Assembly: GCF_024494565.1 (NCBI RefSeq)
Contig: NZ_JANHDN010000004.1
Location: 248,001 to 312,000 of the forward strand
Direction of reading: 5' to 3'
Origin: Halorubrum rutilum
GTDB taxonomy: Archaea; Halobacteriota; Halobacteria; Halobacteriales; Haloferacaceae
Length of the DNA: 64,000 nt
The position numbers and the translations under genes were made by a program. The first letter of the stretch is position 1; each line of letters opens with the position of its first letter. Positions 51,038-59,569 of the stretch are shown here, one piece after another. The notes under the pieces are model-generated. The model did not search any database. It was not told the origin of the DNA and worked only from the letters and a program-made list of their open reading frames with translations.

Positions 51038-53956
51038 ATGGCGGAACCGTCGGGCATGGACGCGTTCGCGCACCTCAGGAGCGAGGTCCGGGAGGCGCTC
51101 TCCGACCAGGGGTTCACCACTCCCACGGAGCCGCAGCGCGAGGCGATCCCGCCGCTCGCCGAGGGGCGGAACGCGCTCGTCCTCGCCCCGACGGGCACCG
51201 GGAAGACGGAGACCGCGATGCTCCCCGTCTTCGACGCGATCGTCGACGCTCGGGATTCGCCCGGAGACCGGCCTCGCGAGGGTATCTCCGCGCTGTACAT
51301 CACCCCGCTCCGCGCGCTCAACCGCGACATGATGGACCGGCTGGAGTGGTGGGGCGACTGCCTCGGCGTCGAGGTGGCGGTGCGCCACGGCGACACCACG
51401 CAGTACGAGCGGTCGAAGCAGGCCGACGACCCGCCGGACGTGCTCATCACGACGCCGGAGAGCCTGCAGGCCATCCTGACCGGCTCGAAGATGCGCGTCG
51501 CCCTCGAAGACGTCGCGCACGTCGTCGTCGACGAGGTCCACGAGCTGGCCTCGGCGAAGCGCGGCGCGCAGCTCACGGTCGGGCTCGAACGCCTCCGGCG
51601 CGTTTCGGGGCCGTTCCAGCGGATCGGCCTGTCGGCGACCGTGGGCACTCCCGAGGAGGTCGGGCGGTTCCTCGTCGGGAGCGGGAAGCGCGACCCCGAC
51701 CGCGAGGGCGACCGTGCGTTCGAGATCGTCGAGGTCGCGGCCGGGACGCGGACCGACGTACGCGTGCTCGACCCCGAGATCACCGAGCGCGACTCCGCGC
51801 TCGCCGGCGAGCTCGCGGTCGACGAGACGACCGCGAGCCACGTCCGGACGATCCGCGAGATCGTCGCGAACCACGAGTCGACCCTGATCTTCGTCAACAC
51901 GCGACAGACCGCGGAGGCGCTCGGGTCGCGGTTCAAGGCGCTCGCGGAGCGGGAGGAGACGGACGAGGGAGTCGGCGACCCCACCGAGATCGAGGTCCAC
52001 CACGGCTCGCTCTCGAAGGACGTGCGGATCGACGTGGAAGACCGGTTCAAGTCGGGCGAGCTCGACGGGCTCGTCTGCACCTCGTCGATGGAGCTCGGCA
52101 TCGACGTGGGGCGGGTCGACCACGTGGTCCAGTACGGGAGCCCGCGCGAGGTCGCCCGCCTGCTCCAGCGCGTCGGGCGCGCGGGGCACCGCCGCGATCT
52201 TGTCTCGGAGGGGACGGTCGTGACGCAGGGGGGCGACGACACGCTCGAAGCGCTGGCGATCGCCCGGCGCGCCGGCGAGGAGCTCGTGGAGCCGGCCGCG
52301 ATCCACCACGGGAGCCTCGACACGGTCGCGAATCAGGTCGTCGGCGTCGTGATGGACGAGGGCGACGTGCACGCCCGCGAGGCGTACGAGATCGTCACGA
52401 GCGCCTATCCGTTCCGGGAGCTCTCGGAGCCGCAGTTCCAGGAGGTCGTCCGCGAGCTCGACGGCAACCGCCTGCTGTGGCTCGACGAGGAGTCGGACAC
52501 CCTCGAGAAGTCCGGGGGCACGTGGCAGTACTTCTACGCGAACCTCTCGATGATCCCGGACGAGTCCACCTACGAGGTGTACGACATGTCCTCGCGGCGG
52601 GGAATTGGTACCCTCGACGAGCGGTTCGTCGTCAACTTCGCCGGCCCGGGCGAGACGTTCATCCAGCGCGGCGAGATGTGGCGGATCACGGAGGTCGACG
52701 AGGAGGAGGAGCGCGTGAACGTCACGCCCATCGCCGACCCCGCGGGCGAGGTGCCCTCGTGGATCGGTCAGGAGATCCCGGTCCCGAAGCCCGTCGCGGA
52801 GGAAGTGGGACGGATCCGCGGCGAGGCCGCCGAGGCGCTCGCCGCGGGGTCGACCCCCGAGGCGGTCGCGGCGGACCTCGCGGAGCGCTACCCCGCCGAC
52901 GAGGAGACGATCGCGAGCGCCCTGCAGCCGGTCGTCGACCACGTCGACGCCGGCCACCCCGTCCCCACCGACCGCCGAGTCGTGATCGAGGGGAGCGCGC
53001 GCACCGTCGCGGTCAACGCCGCCTTCGGCCACGAGGTGAACGAGACCCTCGCGCGCCTGCTCGCGGCGCTCGTCGGTCAGCGCGCGGGCTCGTCGGTCGG
53101 GATGGACGTGGACCCCTACCGGATCGAGTTTGAGGTCCCTCACGGCGTCAACCCCGGGACCTTCCGCGAGGTGCTGGAGACGACCGACCCCGACCGGCTG
53201 GAGGCGTACCTCGAACTCGCCCTGAAGAAGTCGGACGCGCTCAAGTTCACGCTCGCGCAGGTCGCCGCGAAGTTCGGCGCCGTCAAGCGCTACCGCGAGG
53301 GGAAGGGGCGGTTCGGCGGCGACCGCCTGCTCGCGGCGCTGGAGGGGACGCCCGTCTACGACGAGGCGCTCCGCGAGGTGTTCCACGCCGACCTCGCGGT
53401 CGGGGAGACGGCCGAGCTGTTGGCCGACCTGCAAGACGGGTCGATAGAGACCGCGATCGCCCGCGAGCGCACGCCGCTCGGGACCGCCGGGCGCTCCGCC
53501 GGGACCGAGTTCCTCGTCCCGGAGAACGCCGACGCCGACGTGATCGAGACGGTCCGCGAGCGCATCCGGAACGACCGCGTCATCCTCTTCTGTCTCCACT
53601 GCGCCGACTGGCGGCGCACGACGAAGGTGCGGCGCGTCCCCGACCAGCCGGAGTGCCCCGACTGCGGCTCGACCCGCGTCGCCGCGCTGAACCCGTGGGA
53701 CGACGAGACGGTCGCGGCGGTCCGGGCCGACGAGAAGGACGAGGAGCAGGAGCGGCGGACGGAGCGGGCGCATCGGGCGGCGAGCCTCGTCCAGACGCAC
53801 GGGAAGCGCGCCGTGATCGCGCTGGCGGCGCGGGGGGTCGGGCCGCACAACGCCGCGCGGATCATCAACAAGCTGCGCGAGGACGAAGACGAGTTCTACC
53901 GCGACGTGCTCAGACAGGAGCGCGAGTACGCGCGGACGCAGTCGTTCTGGGACTAG
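51038..53956 (+). CDS. lhr: Large helicase-related protein (Lhr), ATP-dependent DNA helicase
   Basis: 972 aa superfamily 2 helicase. Walker A is LVLAPTGTGKTETA at 48-61, the DEVH box is HVVVDEVHELASAKRGAQL, motif III lies in RIGLSATVG, and motif VI is HVVQYGSPREVARLLQRVGR. The region after residue 400 shows the Lhr-specific domain (SRRGIGTLDERFVVNFAGPG). Near the C-terminus a zinc-like RVILFCLHCADWRRT and PECPDCGSTRVAAL adds metal-binding pairs. Lhr unwinds branched DNA and RNA-DNA hybrids in repair. The gene stands alone between inverted repeat copies D and E. Confidence 0.94.
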   Translation: MAEPSGMDAFAHLRSEVREALSDQGFTTPTEPQREAIPPLAEGRNALVLAPTGTGKTETAMLPVFDAIVDARDSPGDRPREGISALYITPLRALNRDMMDRLEWWGDCLGVEVAVRHGDTTQYERSKQADDPPDVLITTPESLQAILTGSKMRVALEDVAHVVVDEVHELASAKRGAQLTVGLERLRRVSGPFQRIGLSATVGTPEEVGRFLVGSGKRDPDREGDRAFEIVEVAAGTRTDVRVLDPEITERDSALAGELAVDETTASHVRTIREIVANHESTLIFVNTRQTAEALGSRFKALAEREETDEGVGDPTEIEVHHGSLSKDVRIDVEDRFKSGELDGLVCTSSMELGIDVGRVDHVVQYGSPREVARLLQRVGRAGHRRDLVSEGTVVTQGGDDTLEALAIARRAGEELVEPAAIHHGSLDTVANQVVGVVMDEGDVHAREAYEIVTSAYPFRELSEPQFQEVVRELDGNRLLWLDEESDTLEKSGGTWQYFYANLSMIPDESTYEVYDMSSRRGIGTLDERFVVNFAGPGETFIQRGEMWRITEVDEEEERVNVTPIADPAGEVPSWIGQEIPVPKPVAEEVGRIRGEAAEALAAGSTPEAVAADLAERYPADEETIASALQPVVDHVDAGHPVPTDRRVVIEGSARTVAVNAAFGHEVNETLARLLAALVGQRAGSSVGMDVDPYRIEFEVPHGVNPGTFREVLETTDPDRLEAYLELALKKSDALKFTLAQVAAKFGAVKRYREGKGRFGGDRLLAALEGTPVYDEALREVFHADLAVGETAELLADLQDGSIETAIARERTPLGTAGRSAGTEFLVPENADADVIETVRERIRNDRVILFCLHCADWRRTTKVRRVPDQPECPDCGSTRVAALNPWDDETVAAVRADEKDEEQERRTERAHRAASLVQTHGKRAVIALAARGVGPHNAARIINKLREDEDEFYRDVLRQEREYARTQSFWD

Positions 53957-54054
53957 ATCGAGACTCAACTGTTACGGTCATTGATAAGCAAAACCGTGGT
54001 GCGATCGTTCAGTTATAAATAATCGGCCGTGCGACGAATACGTCCAACGCCCCG

Positions 54055-54088
54055 GTAGCTCGGTGATACTTTTTTAGCTACTTCACCG
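54055..54088. other. Interleaved inverted repeats with T6 run downstream of lhr
   Basis: GTAGCT (54055-54060) pairs with AGCTAC (54076-54081), and CGGTGA (54061-54066) with TCACCG (54083-54088), so the arms cross as in a pseudoknot. TTTTTT (54070-54075) lies between them and could end lhr transcription. The rest of 53957-54087 has a TTATAAAT string (54013-54020) and no gene. Confidence 0.4.
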
Positions 54089-54408
54089 TGGCACCGCCAA
54101 AGCCCCAGTCGCGAGGACTCGCGCGGCTCGCTGCGCGCTTCGGTCGCTCACTTCGTTCGCTCCCTCCATTGCTTGCGTCGCCGTGCTTCGCCCTTCCGAG
54201 AGACTTCGTCTCTCGTCTTCCCGCTCGCTCCGCTCGCGGGAATCGCGACTTGCCCCTTTGAGTCCCGCCCGCACAGCGCCGCACAGCCTCACACCTCCCC
54301 AGCCTCGTCGCTCGCTCGGGCTCCCTTCGGTCGCCCGCTCGCGACTCCCTCGCGCGTGCTGGCTCGCGGCCGCCACGGGCGGCCGCTCGCAGGCGCACGC
54401 CACCGCAC
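54088..54408 (-). repeat. Structured repeat element, copy E
   Basis: About 321 bp, minus strand. It has GCGGTGGCGTGCGCCTGCGAG, hairpin GCGGCCGCC-CGT-GGCGGCCGC, ACGCGCGAGGGA, stem GTCGC...GCGAC with internal pairs, GAGGCTGGGGAGGTGTGAGG, GGGACTCAAAGGGG, an extra hairpin GAGAGAC-GAA-GTCTCTC, and closing stem AGTCGCGA with TCGCGACT. It ends TGGGGCTTTGGCGGTG. It is the longest copy because of an inserted arm. Its 3' end faces lhr. Confidence 0.83.
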
Positions 54409-54410
54409 AT

Positions 54411-54424
54411 CTATTTATAAATAG
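54411..54424 (-). promoter_or_regulatory. Palindromic TATA-like box in front of repeat copy E
   Basis: CTATTTATAAATAG, a perfect 14-bp palindrome immediately before copy E. It can act in both directions; on the plus strand it lies close to the 3' end of the MBL hydrolase gene. Confidence 0.5.
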
Positions 54425-54453
54425 TCACCGCTGTCGCCCCCACGATTCGCCCC

Positions 54454-55095
54454 CTATTCGTCCGGGTACTTCGGCTCGCGGCGCTCGGCGCGCTCGGTCG
54501 CGCGCTCGATGACCTCACGGACCGTGTCGGGGCCGTCGCTCGCGCGGTAGACGTCGCCGTGTCCGGGGTACATCGCCTCGACGGTGTCGGGCAGGCGGTC
54601 GAGGAGCGCGTGCAGGCTCTCGATCAGCGTCTCGCGCGACTGGCCCGCCATGTCGGTGCGGCCGAAGGATCCGTCGTCGAACGCGCCGTCGTTGTAGACG
54701 ACCACGTCGCCGGAGTAGAGCCGCTCCTCGCCTACCAGAGCCACGTGGTCGTCGGCGTGACCCGGCGTCTCGACGACCTCGCAGGGCTCGCCGCCGACGA
54801 GCACCTCGTCGCCGTCGCCGATCGCCACGTCGCGTCGCGGGTGCGCGGCGTTCGCGTAGAGGGTGGCGTCGAAGCGGTCGAGCACCGCGTCGAGCTCGCC
54901 GACGTGGTCGTGGTGTTGGTGGGTCAACACGACACGGTCCAGCCCGTCGACGCCGGCGTCGTCGAGCGCGTCGGCGACGACGTCGTCGACGCCCGGCATC
55001 GTCCCGGCGTCCACGAGGGTCGGCGCCTCGCCCGGCACGAGGTACGCGTTGCAGGTGAACTCCTCCGCGTCGGCGGTGGCGGTGATCGGCTCCAT
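54454..55095 (-). CDS. MBL-fold metallo-hydrolase
   Basis: 213 aa from ATG 55095. The zinc motif HQHHDHVGELDAVLD (HxHxDH type), the later HADDHVALV and the GHGDVYRASDG ending make a complete two-metal site. Glyoxalase II-like or lactonase-like activity is possible; the substrate is not determined. The 32 residues upstream in the frame lie in the promoter zone and are unlike the rest. The neighbouring gene (DUF5786) is divergent. Confidence 0.9.
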   Translation of the reverse strand: MEPITATADAEEFTCNAYLVPGEAPTLVDAGTMPGVDDVVADALDDAGVDGLDRVVLTHQHHDHVGELDAVLDRFDATLYANAAHPRRDVAIGDGDEVLVGGEPCEVVETPGHADDHVALVGEERLYSGDVVVYNDGAFDDGSFGRTDMAGQSRETLIESLHALLDRLPDTVEAMYPGHGDVYRASDGPDTVREVIERATERAERREPKYPDE

Positions 55096-55158
55096 ACCCA
55101 CACGAGGGCGTTCGCGGCGTAAAAACGTGTGCGGGCCCGGAGGGCGTTCCGGCAGGGG

Positions 55159-55165
55159 ATTTATC
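55159..55165 (+). promoter_or_regulatory. TATA-like box for the DUF5786 gene
   Basis: ATTTATC, 29-35 nt before ATG 55194. Confidence 0.5.
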
Positions 55166-55193
55166 AGTCGCGCTCTGTTAGTCGTACACACAG

Positions 55194-55376
55194 ATGGGCT
55201 TCGGAAGCTACGACGAATCCGAACAGGAGAATCAGGACCTGGACGCGGATTTCGACGACGAGGACGGAGTCCGAGCGGCCGAAGAGGTACACGAGGGCGA
55301 GGTCGACTACGAGCCCGGCGCCTCGAACGACGAGCTCCTCGACCGGCTCCAGGAGATCAAGTCCGAGGAGACCTGA
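55194..55376 (+). CDS. DUF5786 family small acidic protein
   Basis: 60 aa. MGFGSYDESEQENQDLDADF opens the protein and DELLDRLQEIKSEET closes it: an aromatic-Gly start, a very acidic middle and a short C-terminal helix. This is the pattern of DUF5786, a conserved haloarchaeal family of unknown function. No cysteine or membrane segment. The next gene starts four bases after its stop, so they form one transcript. Confidence 0.88.
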   Translation: MGFGSYDESEQENQDLDADFDDEDGVRAAEEVHEGEVDYEPGASNDELLDRLQEIKSEET

Positions 55377-55380
55377 TCGG

Positions 55381-56013
55381 GTGACAACGCCGAGCCGGAC
55401 GCTCGGAATCGCATTCTCCGACGGCGACCGAACCAGCCGCCTAGCCGGCGCCGTCGTCAGGGCCGACGGGACCCTCGACGGGCTCGCCTTCGAGCGCTGC
55501 GCGGTCGGCGGCACCGACGCGACCGACGCCGCGATCGCGCTCTTCGACGCGCTCGACCGCGAGGACGTGCGACACGTCGCCTGCGCCGGCGTCGCCCCGG
55601 CGTGGTTCAACGTCCTCGACCTCCGCCGACTGCACGAGGCCCTCGACCGACCCGTCTACGCCGTGAGCTACGAGCCGAGCCCCGGGCTCGAACCCGCGCT
55701 CCGCGAGGCGTTCGACGGCGACGCGCTGGAGCGCCGGCTCGGCGTCTACCGGTCGCTCCCGCCGCGCGTCCGGGTCGAGCGCGACGGGCCGGACGCCGGC
55801 GGGGCCGACGACGCCGGGGGCGGCTACGTCGACGACGCCGACACCGAGAACGGCGGCGCCGACCCCCTCTTCGTCCGCGCGGTCGGGATCGACGACGGCC
55901 GCGCGGCCGCCGCCGTCCGCGACTCGGTCCGGGAGGGGTTCCGGCGGCCCGAGCCGCTCCGGCTCGCCGCGCTCGCGGCGAGCGCGCACCGCGAGGCGGT
56001 CGCGGGGGGGTGA
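55381..56013 (+). CDS. DUF99 (endonuclease V-like) protein
   Basis: 210 aa from GTG 55381. RTLGIAFSDGDRTSRLAGAV and HVACAGVAPAWFNVLDLRRL, with later VYAVSYEPSPGL, match archaeal DUF99, a family with an endonuclease V-like RNase H fold. In endonuclease V the catalytic Asp follows the first strand; here the FSDGD start fits a degenerate version. An acidic Asp/Gly insert lies near 140-160. It is probably a nucleic-acid-related protein, but activity is unproved. Confidence 0.85.
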   Translation: MTTPSRTLGIAFSDGDRTSRLAGAVVRADGTLDGLAFERCAVGGTDATDAAIALFDALDREDVRHVACAGVAPAWFNVLDLRRLHEALDRPVYAVSYEPSPGLEPALREAFDGDALERRLGVYRSLPPRVRVERDGPDAGGADDAGGGYVDDADTENGGADPLFVRAVGIDDGRAAAAVRDSVREGFRRPEPLRLAALAASAHREAVAGG

Positions 56014-56046
56014 CGGCGGGTCCCGCGCGACCGCGTCCGCCGCGCC

Positions 56047-56055
56047 GGATATATG
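56047..56055 (+). promoter_or_regulatory. TATA-like box for the glycerate kinase gene
   Basis: GGATATATG, 25-33 nt before ATG 56080; it supports that ATG over the earlier in-frame ATG at 56053, which overlaps the box. Confidence 0.55.
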
Positions 56056-56079
56056 TCGCCCCCGCCCGACGGCCTCGGC

Positions 56080-57585
56080 ATGAACGACGGCGACCCGACG
56101 GCCGACGGCCCCGACCGGGGCGACCCCGCCCCCGACGTGACGTTCCGCGACCGCGAGCGCCTCGTCCGAACGCCGGCCCACGGCGTCGCCCTGGACTGTC
56201 TCGCGGCCGGGATCGCAGCCGCGCGCCCGGACCGACTGATCCCGGGCGCCGCGTCGGTGCGCGACGGGATCCTCCGGATAGAGGGAGCAGAGACGGGGAG
56301 GGGAGTCGGGAGCGCCGACGGGGTCGGCGAGTACGACCTCGACGATTACGACCGCGTGCTTCTGATCGGCGCGGGCAAGGCGTCCGCGGAGGTCGCCGCC
56401 GCGCTCGCCGGCGTGTTCGAAGACGGCGACTACGGGATCGCCGAGGGCGTCGTCGTCACCGAGGACCCGGAGACGGGACCGTCGACGCCTGGGGTCGAGA
56501 TTCTCCCCGGAGACCACCCGGTGCCGAGCGACGCGGGCGTGGAGAGCGCGCGACGCGCCCTCGATCTGGCCGAGCGCGCCGGCGCGGACGACCTCGTGAT
56601 CGTCGCGGTCACCGGGGGCGGGAGCGCGCTGCTCGCGGCGCCCGCCGACCCGATATCCCCCGACGATCTCCGCGATCTGACCGAGGCGCTGCTCGCCTGC
56701 GGCGCGTCGATCGACGAGATCAACGCGGTCCGCAAGCACTGCTCGGCGGTCAAGGGCGGGCGGCTCGCGCGGGCGGCGGCGCCCGCGACCGTCGCCACGC
56801 TCGCCGTCAGCGACGTGATCGGGGACCCGCTCGACGTGATCGCGAGCGGGCCGACCGTCCCCGACCCCTCCACCTACGGGGAGGCGCTGGCGGTGCTGGA
56901 CCGCTACGACCTCGACGTCCCCGACTCGGTGCGCGAGCGGCTCAGTGCGGGCGCGGCGGGCGACCTCGCGGAGACGCCGACCGCGGGCGATCCGGCGTTC
57001 GACCGGACGCGGGCGTTCGTCGTCGGTAACGGCCGGACCGCGCTCGACGCCGCCGCGGACGCCGCCGCCGAGCGCGGGTACGAGCCGCTGACCCTCGCCG
57101 CCGGGGTCCGGGGAGAGGCCCGGGCGGCCGGGACCGCCCACGCGGCGATCGCGGAGGAGTGTGCGGTGCGGGGGTCGCCCGTCGAGCCGCCCGCCGTACT
57201 GCTCTCGGGCGGCGAGACGACCGTGACGCTCGGCGGCGCCGACGGGACCGGCGGGCCGAACGCGGAGTTCGCGGCGAGCGCCGGCCTCGCGCTGGCGGAG
57301 GGACCGCTCGGCGAGCGCGAGGGGGCGGCGGGCGACGGGGGAGAGGCCGACCCCCGGATCGTCGTCGCCGCCGCCGACACCGACGGGATCGACGGCCCGA
57401 CCGACGCCGCGGGGGGGATCGCGGACGCGACGACGCTGGACCCGGACGCCGCCCGCGACGCCCTCGACCGCCACGACGCGTATCCGCTGCTCGACGAGGC
57501 CGACGCGCTGCTCCGCACCGGTCCGACCGGCACGAACGTCAACGACCTGCGCGCCGTCGTGGTCGAGGCCGCGGACGGGGAGTGA
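56080..57585 (+). CDS. Glycerate 2-kinase (DUF4147 family)
   Basis: 501 aa. The N-terminal DUF4147 domain has DRVLLIGAGKASAEVAAALA and DDLVIVAVTGGGSALLAAPA, then NAVRKHCSAVKGGRLARAAA. The C-terminal MOFRL part shows LLSGGETTVTLGGADGTGGP and TNVNDLRAVVVE. This kinase makes 2-phosphoglycerate from glycerate. A disordered Gly/Glu segment sits between the two halves of the C-terminal domain. It acts alone in the cytoplasm; the gene is not in an operon with glycolytic genes. Confidence 0.92.
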   Translation: MNDGDPTADGPDRGDPAPDVTFRDRERLVRTPAHGVALDCLAAGIAAARPDRLIPGAASVRDGILRIEGAETGRGVGSADGVGEYDLDDYDRVLLIGAGKASAEVAAALAGVFEDGDYGIAEGVVVTEDPETGPSTPGVEILPGDHPVPSDAGVESARRALDLAERAGADDLVIVAVTGGGSALLAAPADPISPDDLRDLTEALLACGASIDEINAVRKHCSAVKGGRLARAAAPATVATLAVSDVIGDPLDVIASGPTVPDPSTYGEALAVLDRYDLDVPDSVRERLSAGAAGDLAETPTAGDPAFDRTRAFVVGNGRTALDAAADAAAERGYEPLTLAAGVRGEARAAGTAHAAIAEECAVRGSPVEPPAVLLSGGETTVTLGGADGTGGPNAEFAASAGLALAEGPLGEREGAAGDGGEADPRIVVAAADTDGIDGPTDAAGGIADATTLDPDAARDALDRHDAYPLLDEADALLRTGPTGTNVNDLRAVVVEAADGE

Positions 57586-57648
57586 ATCGGGGCGGTACCG
57601 AGGAGTGAATCGGGCCGCTCACGACGGGTAAGTCGGGACCGCCGGCGC

Positions 57649-58302
57649 CTACCGGTCGGCGCAGTACTCGACGAAGTTCCGCAGGATCTTGAGCCCCGTC
57701 TCGCCGCTCTTCTCGGGGTGGAACTGCGTGCCGAACACGTTGCCCGCCTCGTTGGCGACGACCGCCGGGAAATCGACGCCGTAGTCGGCGGTGGCGACGA
57801 CCGCGTCCGGGTCGTCGGGGGCGGCGTAGTACGAGTGGACGAAGTAGGCGTGCTCGCCCTCCACGCCGTCGATGATCGGGTGGTCGCGCTCGATGTCGAG
57901 CTCGTTCCACCCCATGTGCGGGACCTTGCGGTCGACGTCGAACCGGACGTTGGTGCCGGGGATCAGGTCCAGGCCCGTCACCTCGCCTTCCCCCTCGTGG
58001 TCGGCCTCCTCGCTGGAGGTGAGGAGCATCTGCATCCCGAGGCAGATCCCGAACAGGGGGCGACCCGCCTCGGCGTGGGCGGTCAGCGCCTCGCGCAGCG
58101 GGCCGGCGTTCTCCATCCCCTCGCGGAACGCGCCGACGCCCGGGAGGACGACCCCGTCGGCGGCGGCGAACGCCTCGGGGTCGTCGGTGATCTCGACGGA
58201 CGCGCCCGCGCGCTCCAGCCCGCGGGTCGCCGACCGGAGGTTGCCGAGCCCGTAGTCCACGAGCGCGACGGACACCTCCCGGTCCGTTGCTGAGTCGTCC
58301 AT
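57649..58302 (-). CDS. hisH: Imidazole glycerol phosphate synthase subunit HisH
   Basis: 217 aa glutamine amidotransferase. VALVDYGLGNLRSATRGLE, VVLPGVGAFREGM, catalytic Cys in LFGICLGMQMLLTSSEEAD, and GTQFHPEKSGETGLKILRNF with the His-Glu pair are all intact. It feeds ammonia to HisF for the fifth step of histidine synthesis. An acidic extension at the N-terminus (MDDSATDRE) precedes the first strand. It is convergent with the glycerate kinase gene. Confidence 0.95.
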   Translation of the reverse strand: MDDSATDREVSVALVDYGLGNLRSATRGLERAGASVEITDDPEAFAAADGVVLPGVGAFREGMENAGPLREALTAHAEAGRPLFGICLGMQMLLTSSEEADHEGEGEVTGLDLIPGTNVRFDVDRKVPHMGWNELDIERDHPIIDGVEGEHAYFVHSYYAAPDDPDAVVATADYGVDFPAVVANEAGNVFGTQFHPEKSGETGLKILRNFVEYCADR

Positions 58303-58351
58303 GCCGCCGCTTGATCACCTGCGTGGAAGTCAGTTTCCATCCGTCCCGCCT

Positions 58352-58385
58352 TACATATCAGTACATATCTGTCTGTATATTTAAA
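58352..58385 (+). promoter_or_regulatory. AT-rich direct repeat and TATA-like box before phnD
   Basis: TACATATC occurs at 58352-58359 and 58362-58369 with 10-bp spacing, one helical turn, followed by GTATATTTAAA. The arrangement suggests a regulator site next to the promoter; nutrient control would fit the transport operon. Confidence 0.45.
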
Positions 58386-58431
58386 CAGCAAAACTTTTGA
58401 GAGCTTAGTCGGATTCACAGACGTACTCCTC

Positions 58432-59502
58432 ATGGCGAAACGACGCAAGTTCCTCAAGATCGCGGGTGCGGGAAGCATCGTTGGACTCGCGGGATGTAGC
58501 GGCGGCGGTGGCGGCGACGGGTCAGACGGCTCCGGAAGCTCCGACGGGTCAGACGGCTCCGGAAGCTCCGACGGGTCAGACGGCTCCGACGGCGGCGACT
58601 CGGAGAGCGAGCCCGAGATGACCTTCGGCGGCGACGGCACGGTCGACTTCGGCATCTCCCCGTCGGTCCCGCAGGAGGACCTCAACGTGCAGTACTCCCC
58701 GCTCGAAGATCACATCGGGAGCTACCTCCGGGAGAACTACGATGTCCCCAGCGACCTCAGCGTTGAGGGGACCATCGGAAGCAACTACAGCGCCATCATC
58801 CAGTCGCTCGGCCAGGGAACGCTGGACATCGCCGAGACCGGGCCGTTCGCGGCCGCGCTCGGCGTGAAGACCGACAACGCGGAGATCATCCTCCAGCGGT
58901 ACGGCTACGGCGGCTGGACGTACAAGAGCATCATCGCGACGCCGAACGACAGCGACATCGAGGAGCTGTCCGACCTCTCCGGTAAGACGGTCGCGTTCTC
59001 CGACCGCCTCTCGACCAGCGGCGCGCTGTACCCGCTGTACAGCATGTCGAGCGAGGGCGACCTCGACGTCGGCGAGCTCCCCGAGGGCAACGGGTCGCAG
59101 GCCGAGTTCGACGCCCGCTTCGCCGGCGGCCACGTCGGCTCGTACACCCTCCTCGAACAGGGACAGGTGGACGCCGCCGCGATGGGCGGGTTCGTCCGCG
59201 ACACGAAGACCGGCCCCGCGCCCGAGGAGTGGCAGGAGGTCGCGACCACGCTCCACGAGGACGAGGGGCTCCCGCGCGCGCCCATCGTCGTCTCCCCGGA
59301 GCTCAGCGACGATGTCCAGACGGCCATCCAGGAGGCGTTCCTGGAGGGTCCGGACAGCATCTACTACGGCGCCGACGGCGAGGACGGCACCGGAGACGAC
59401 CTCTGGTTCAGCCGCGTCCGCGAGGCGAACCAGGAGGACTACCAGTCCGTCATCGACGTCGCCGACGAGCTCGGCGTCGGGACCGACATCTTCGAGCAGT
59501 AG
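58432..59502 (+). CDS. phnD: Phosphonate/phosphate-type ABC transporter substrate-binding lipoprotein
   Basis: 356 aa. Signal and lipobox: KRRKFLKIAGAGSIVGLAGC (a Lys-Arg-Arg variant of the Tat motif). A Gly/Ser/Asp spacer encoded by a 27-bp tandem repeat follows, then the PhnD-type binding domain: VDFGISPSVPQEDLNVQYSP, VEGTIGSNYSAIIQSLGQGT, and FSDRLSTSGALYPLYSM. The fold binds phosphonate, phosphite or related oxyanions outside the cell. The ATPase and permease genes follow at 67 bp and with a 4-nt overlap. No C-P lyase genes are in the window. Confidence 0.9.
   Translation: MAKRRKFLKIAGAGSIVGLAGCSGGGGGDGSDGSGSSDGSDGSGSSDGSDGSDGGDSESEPEMTFGGDGTVDFGISPSVPQEDLNVQYSPLEDHIGSYLRENYDVPSDLSVEGTIGSNYSAIIQSLGQGTLDIAETGPFAAALGVKTDNAEIILQRYGYGGWTYKSIIATPNDSDIEELSDLSGKTVAFSDRLSTSGALYPLYSMSSEGDLDVGELPEGNGSQAEFDARFAGGHVGSYTLLEQGQVDAAAMGGFVRDTKTGPAPEEWQEVATTLHEDEGLPRAPIVVSPELSDDVQTAIQEAFLEGPDSIYYGADGEDGTGDDLWFSRVREANQEDYQSVIDVADELGVGTDIFEQ
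58516..58587. repeat. 27-bp tandem repeat in the phnD spacer
   Basis: A 27-bp unit (GACGGGTCAGACGGCTCCGG plus AAGCTCC) starts at 58516, 58543 and, in part, 58570 with no base change. It is in frame and encodes the Ser/Gly/Asp linker after the lipid anchor, so changes in unit number would vary linker length. Confidence 0.9.
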
Positions 59503-59569
59503 ATCCCCCCACCCCCGTTTCGGATCGCTTTTCACACGATCGGTCCGTTCTCGCACAAAGCCACACTCC

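Noticed and set aside
54050..54066. CCCCGGTAGCTCGGTGA looks like the 5' end of a tRNA.
   Set aside because: No matching 3' acceptor strand or T arm follows within 90 bp; it belongs to the interleaved inverted repeats.
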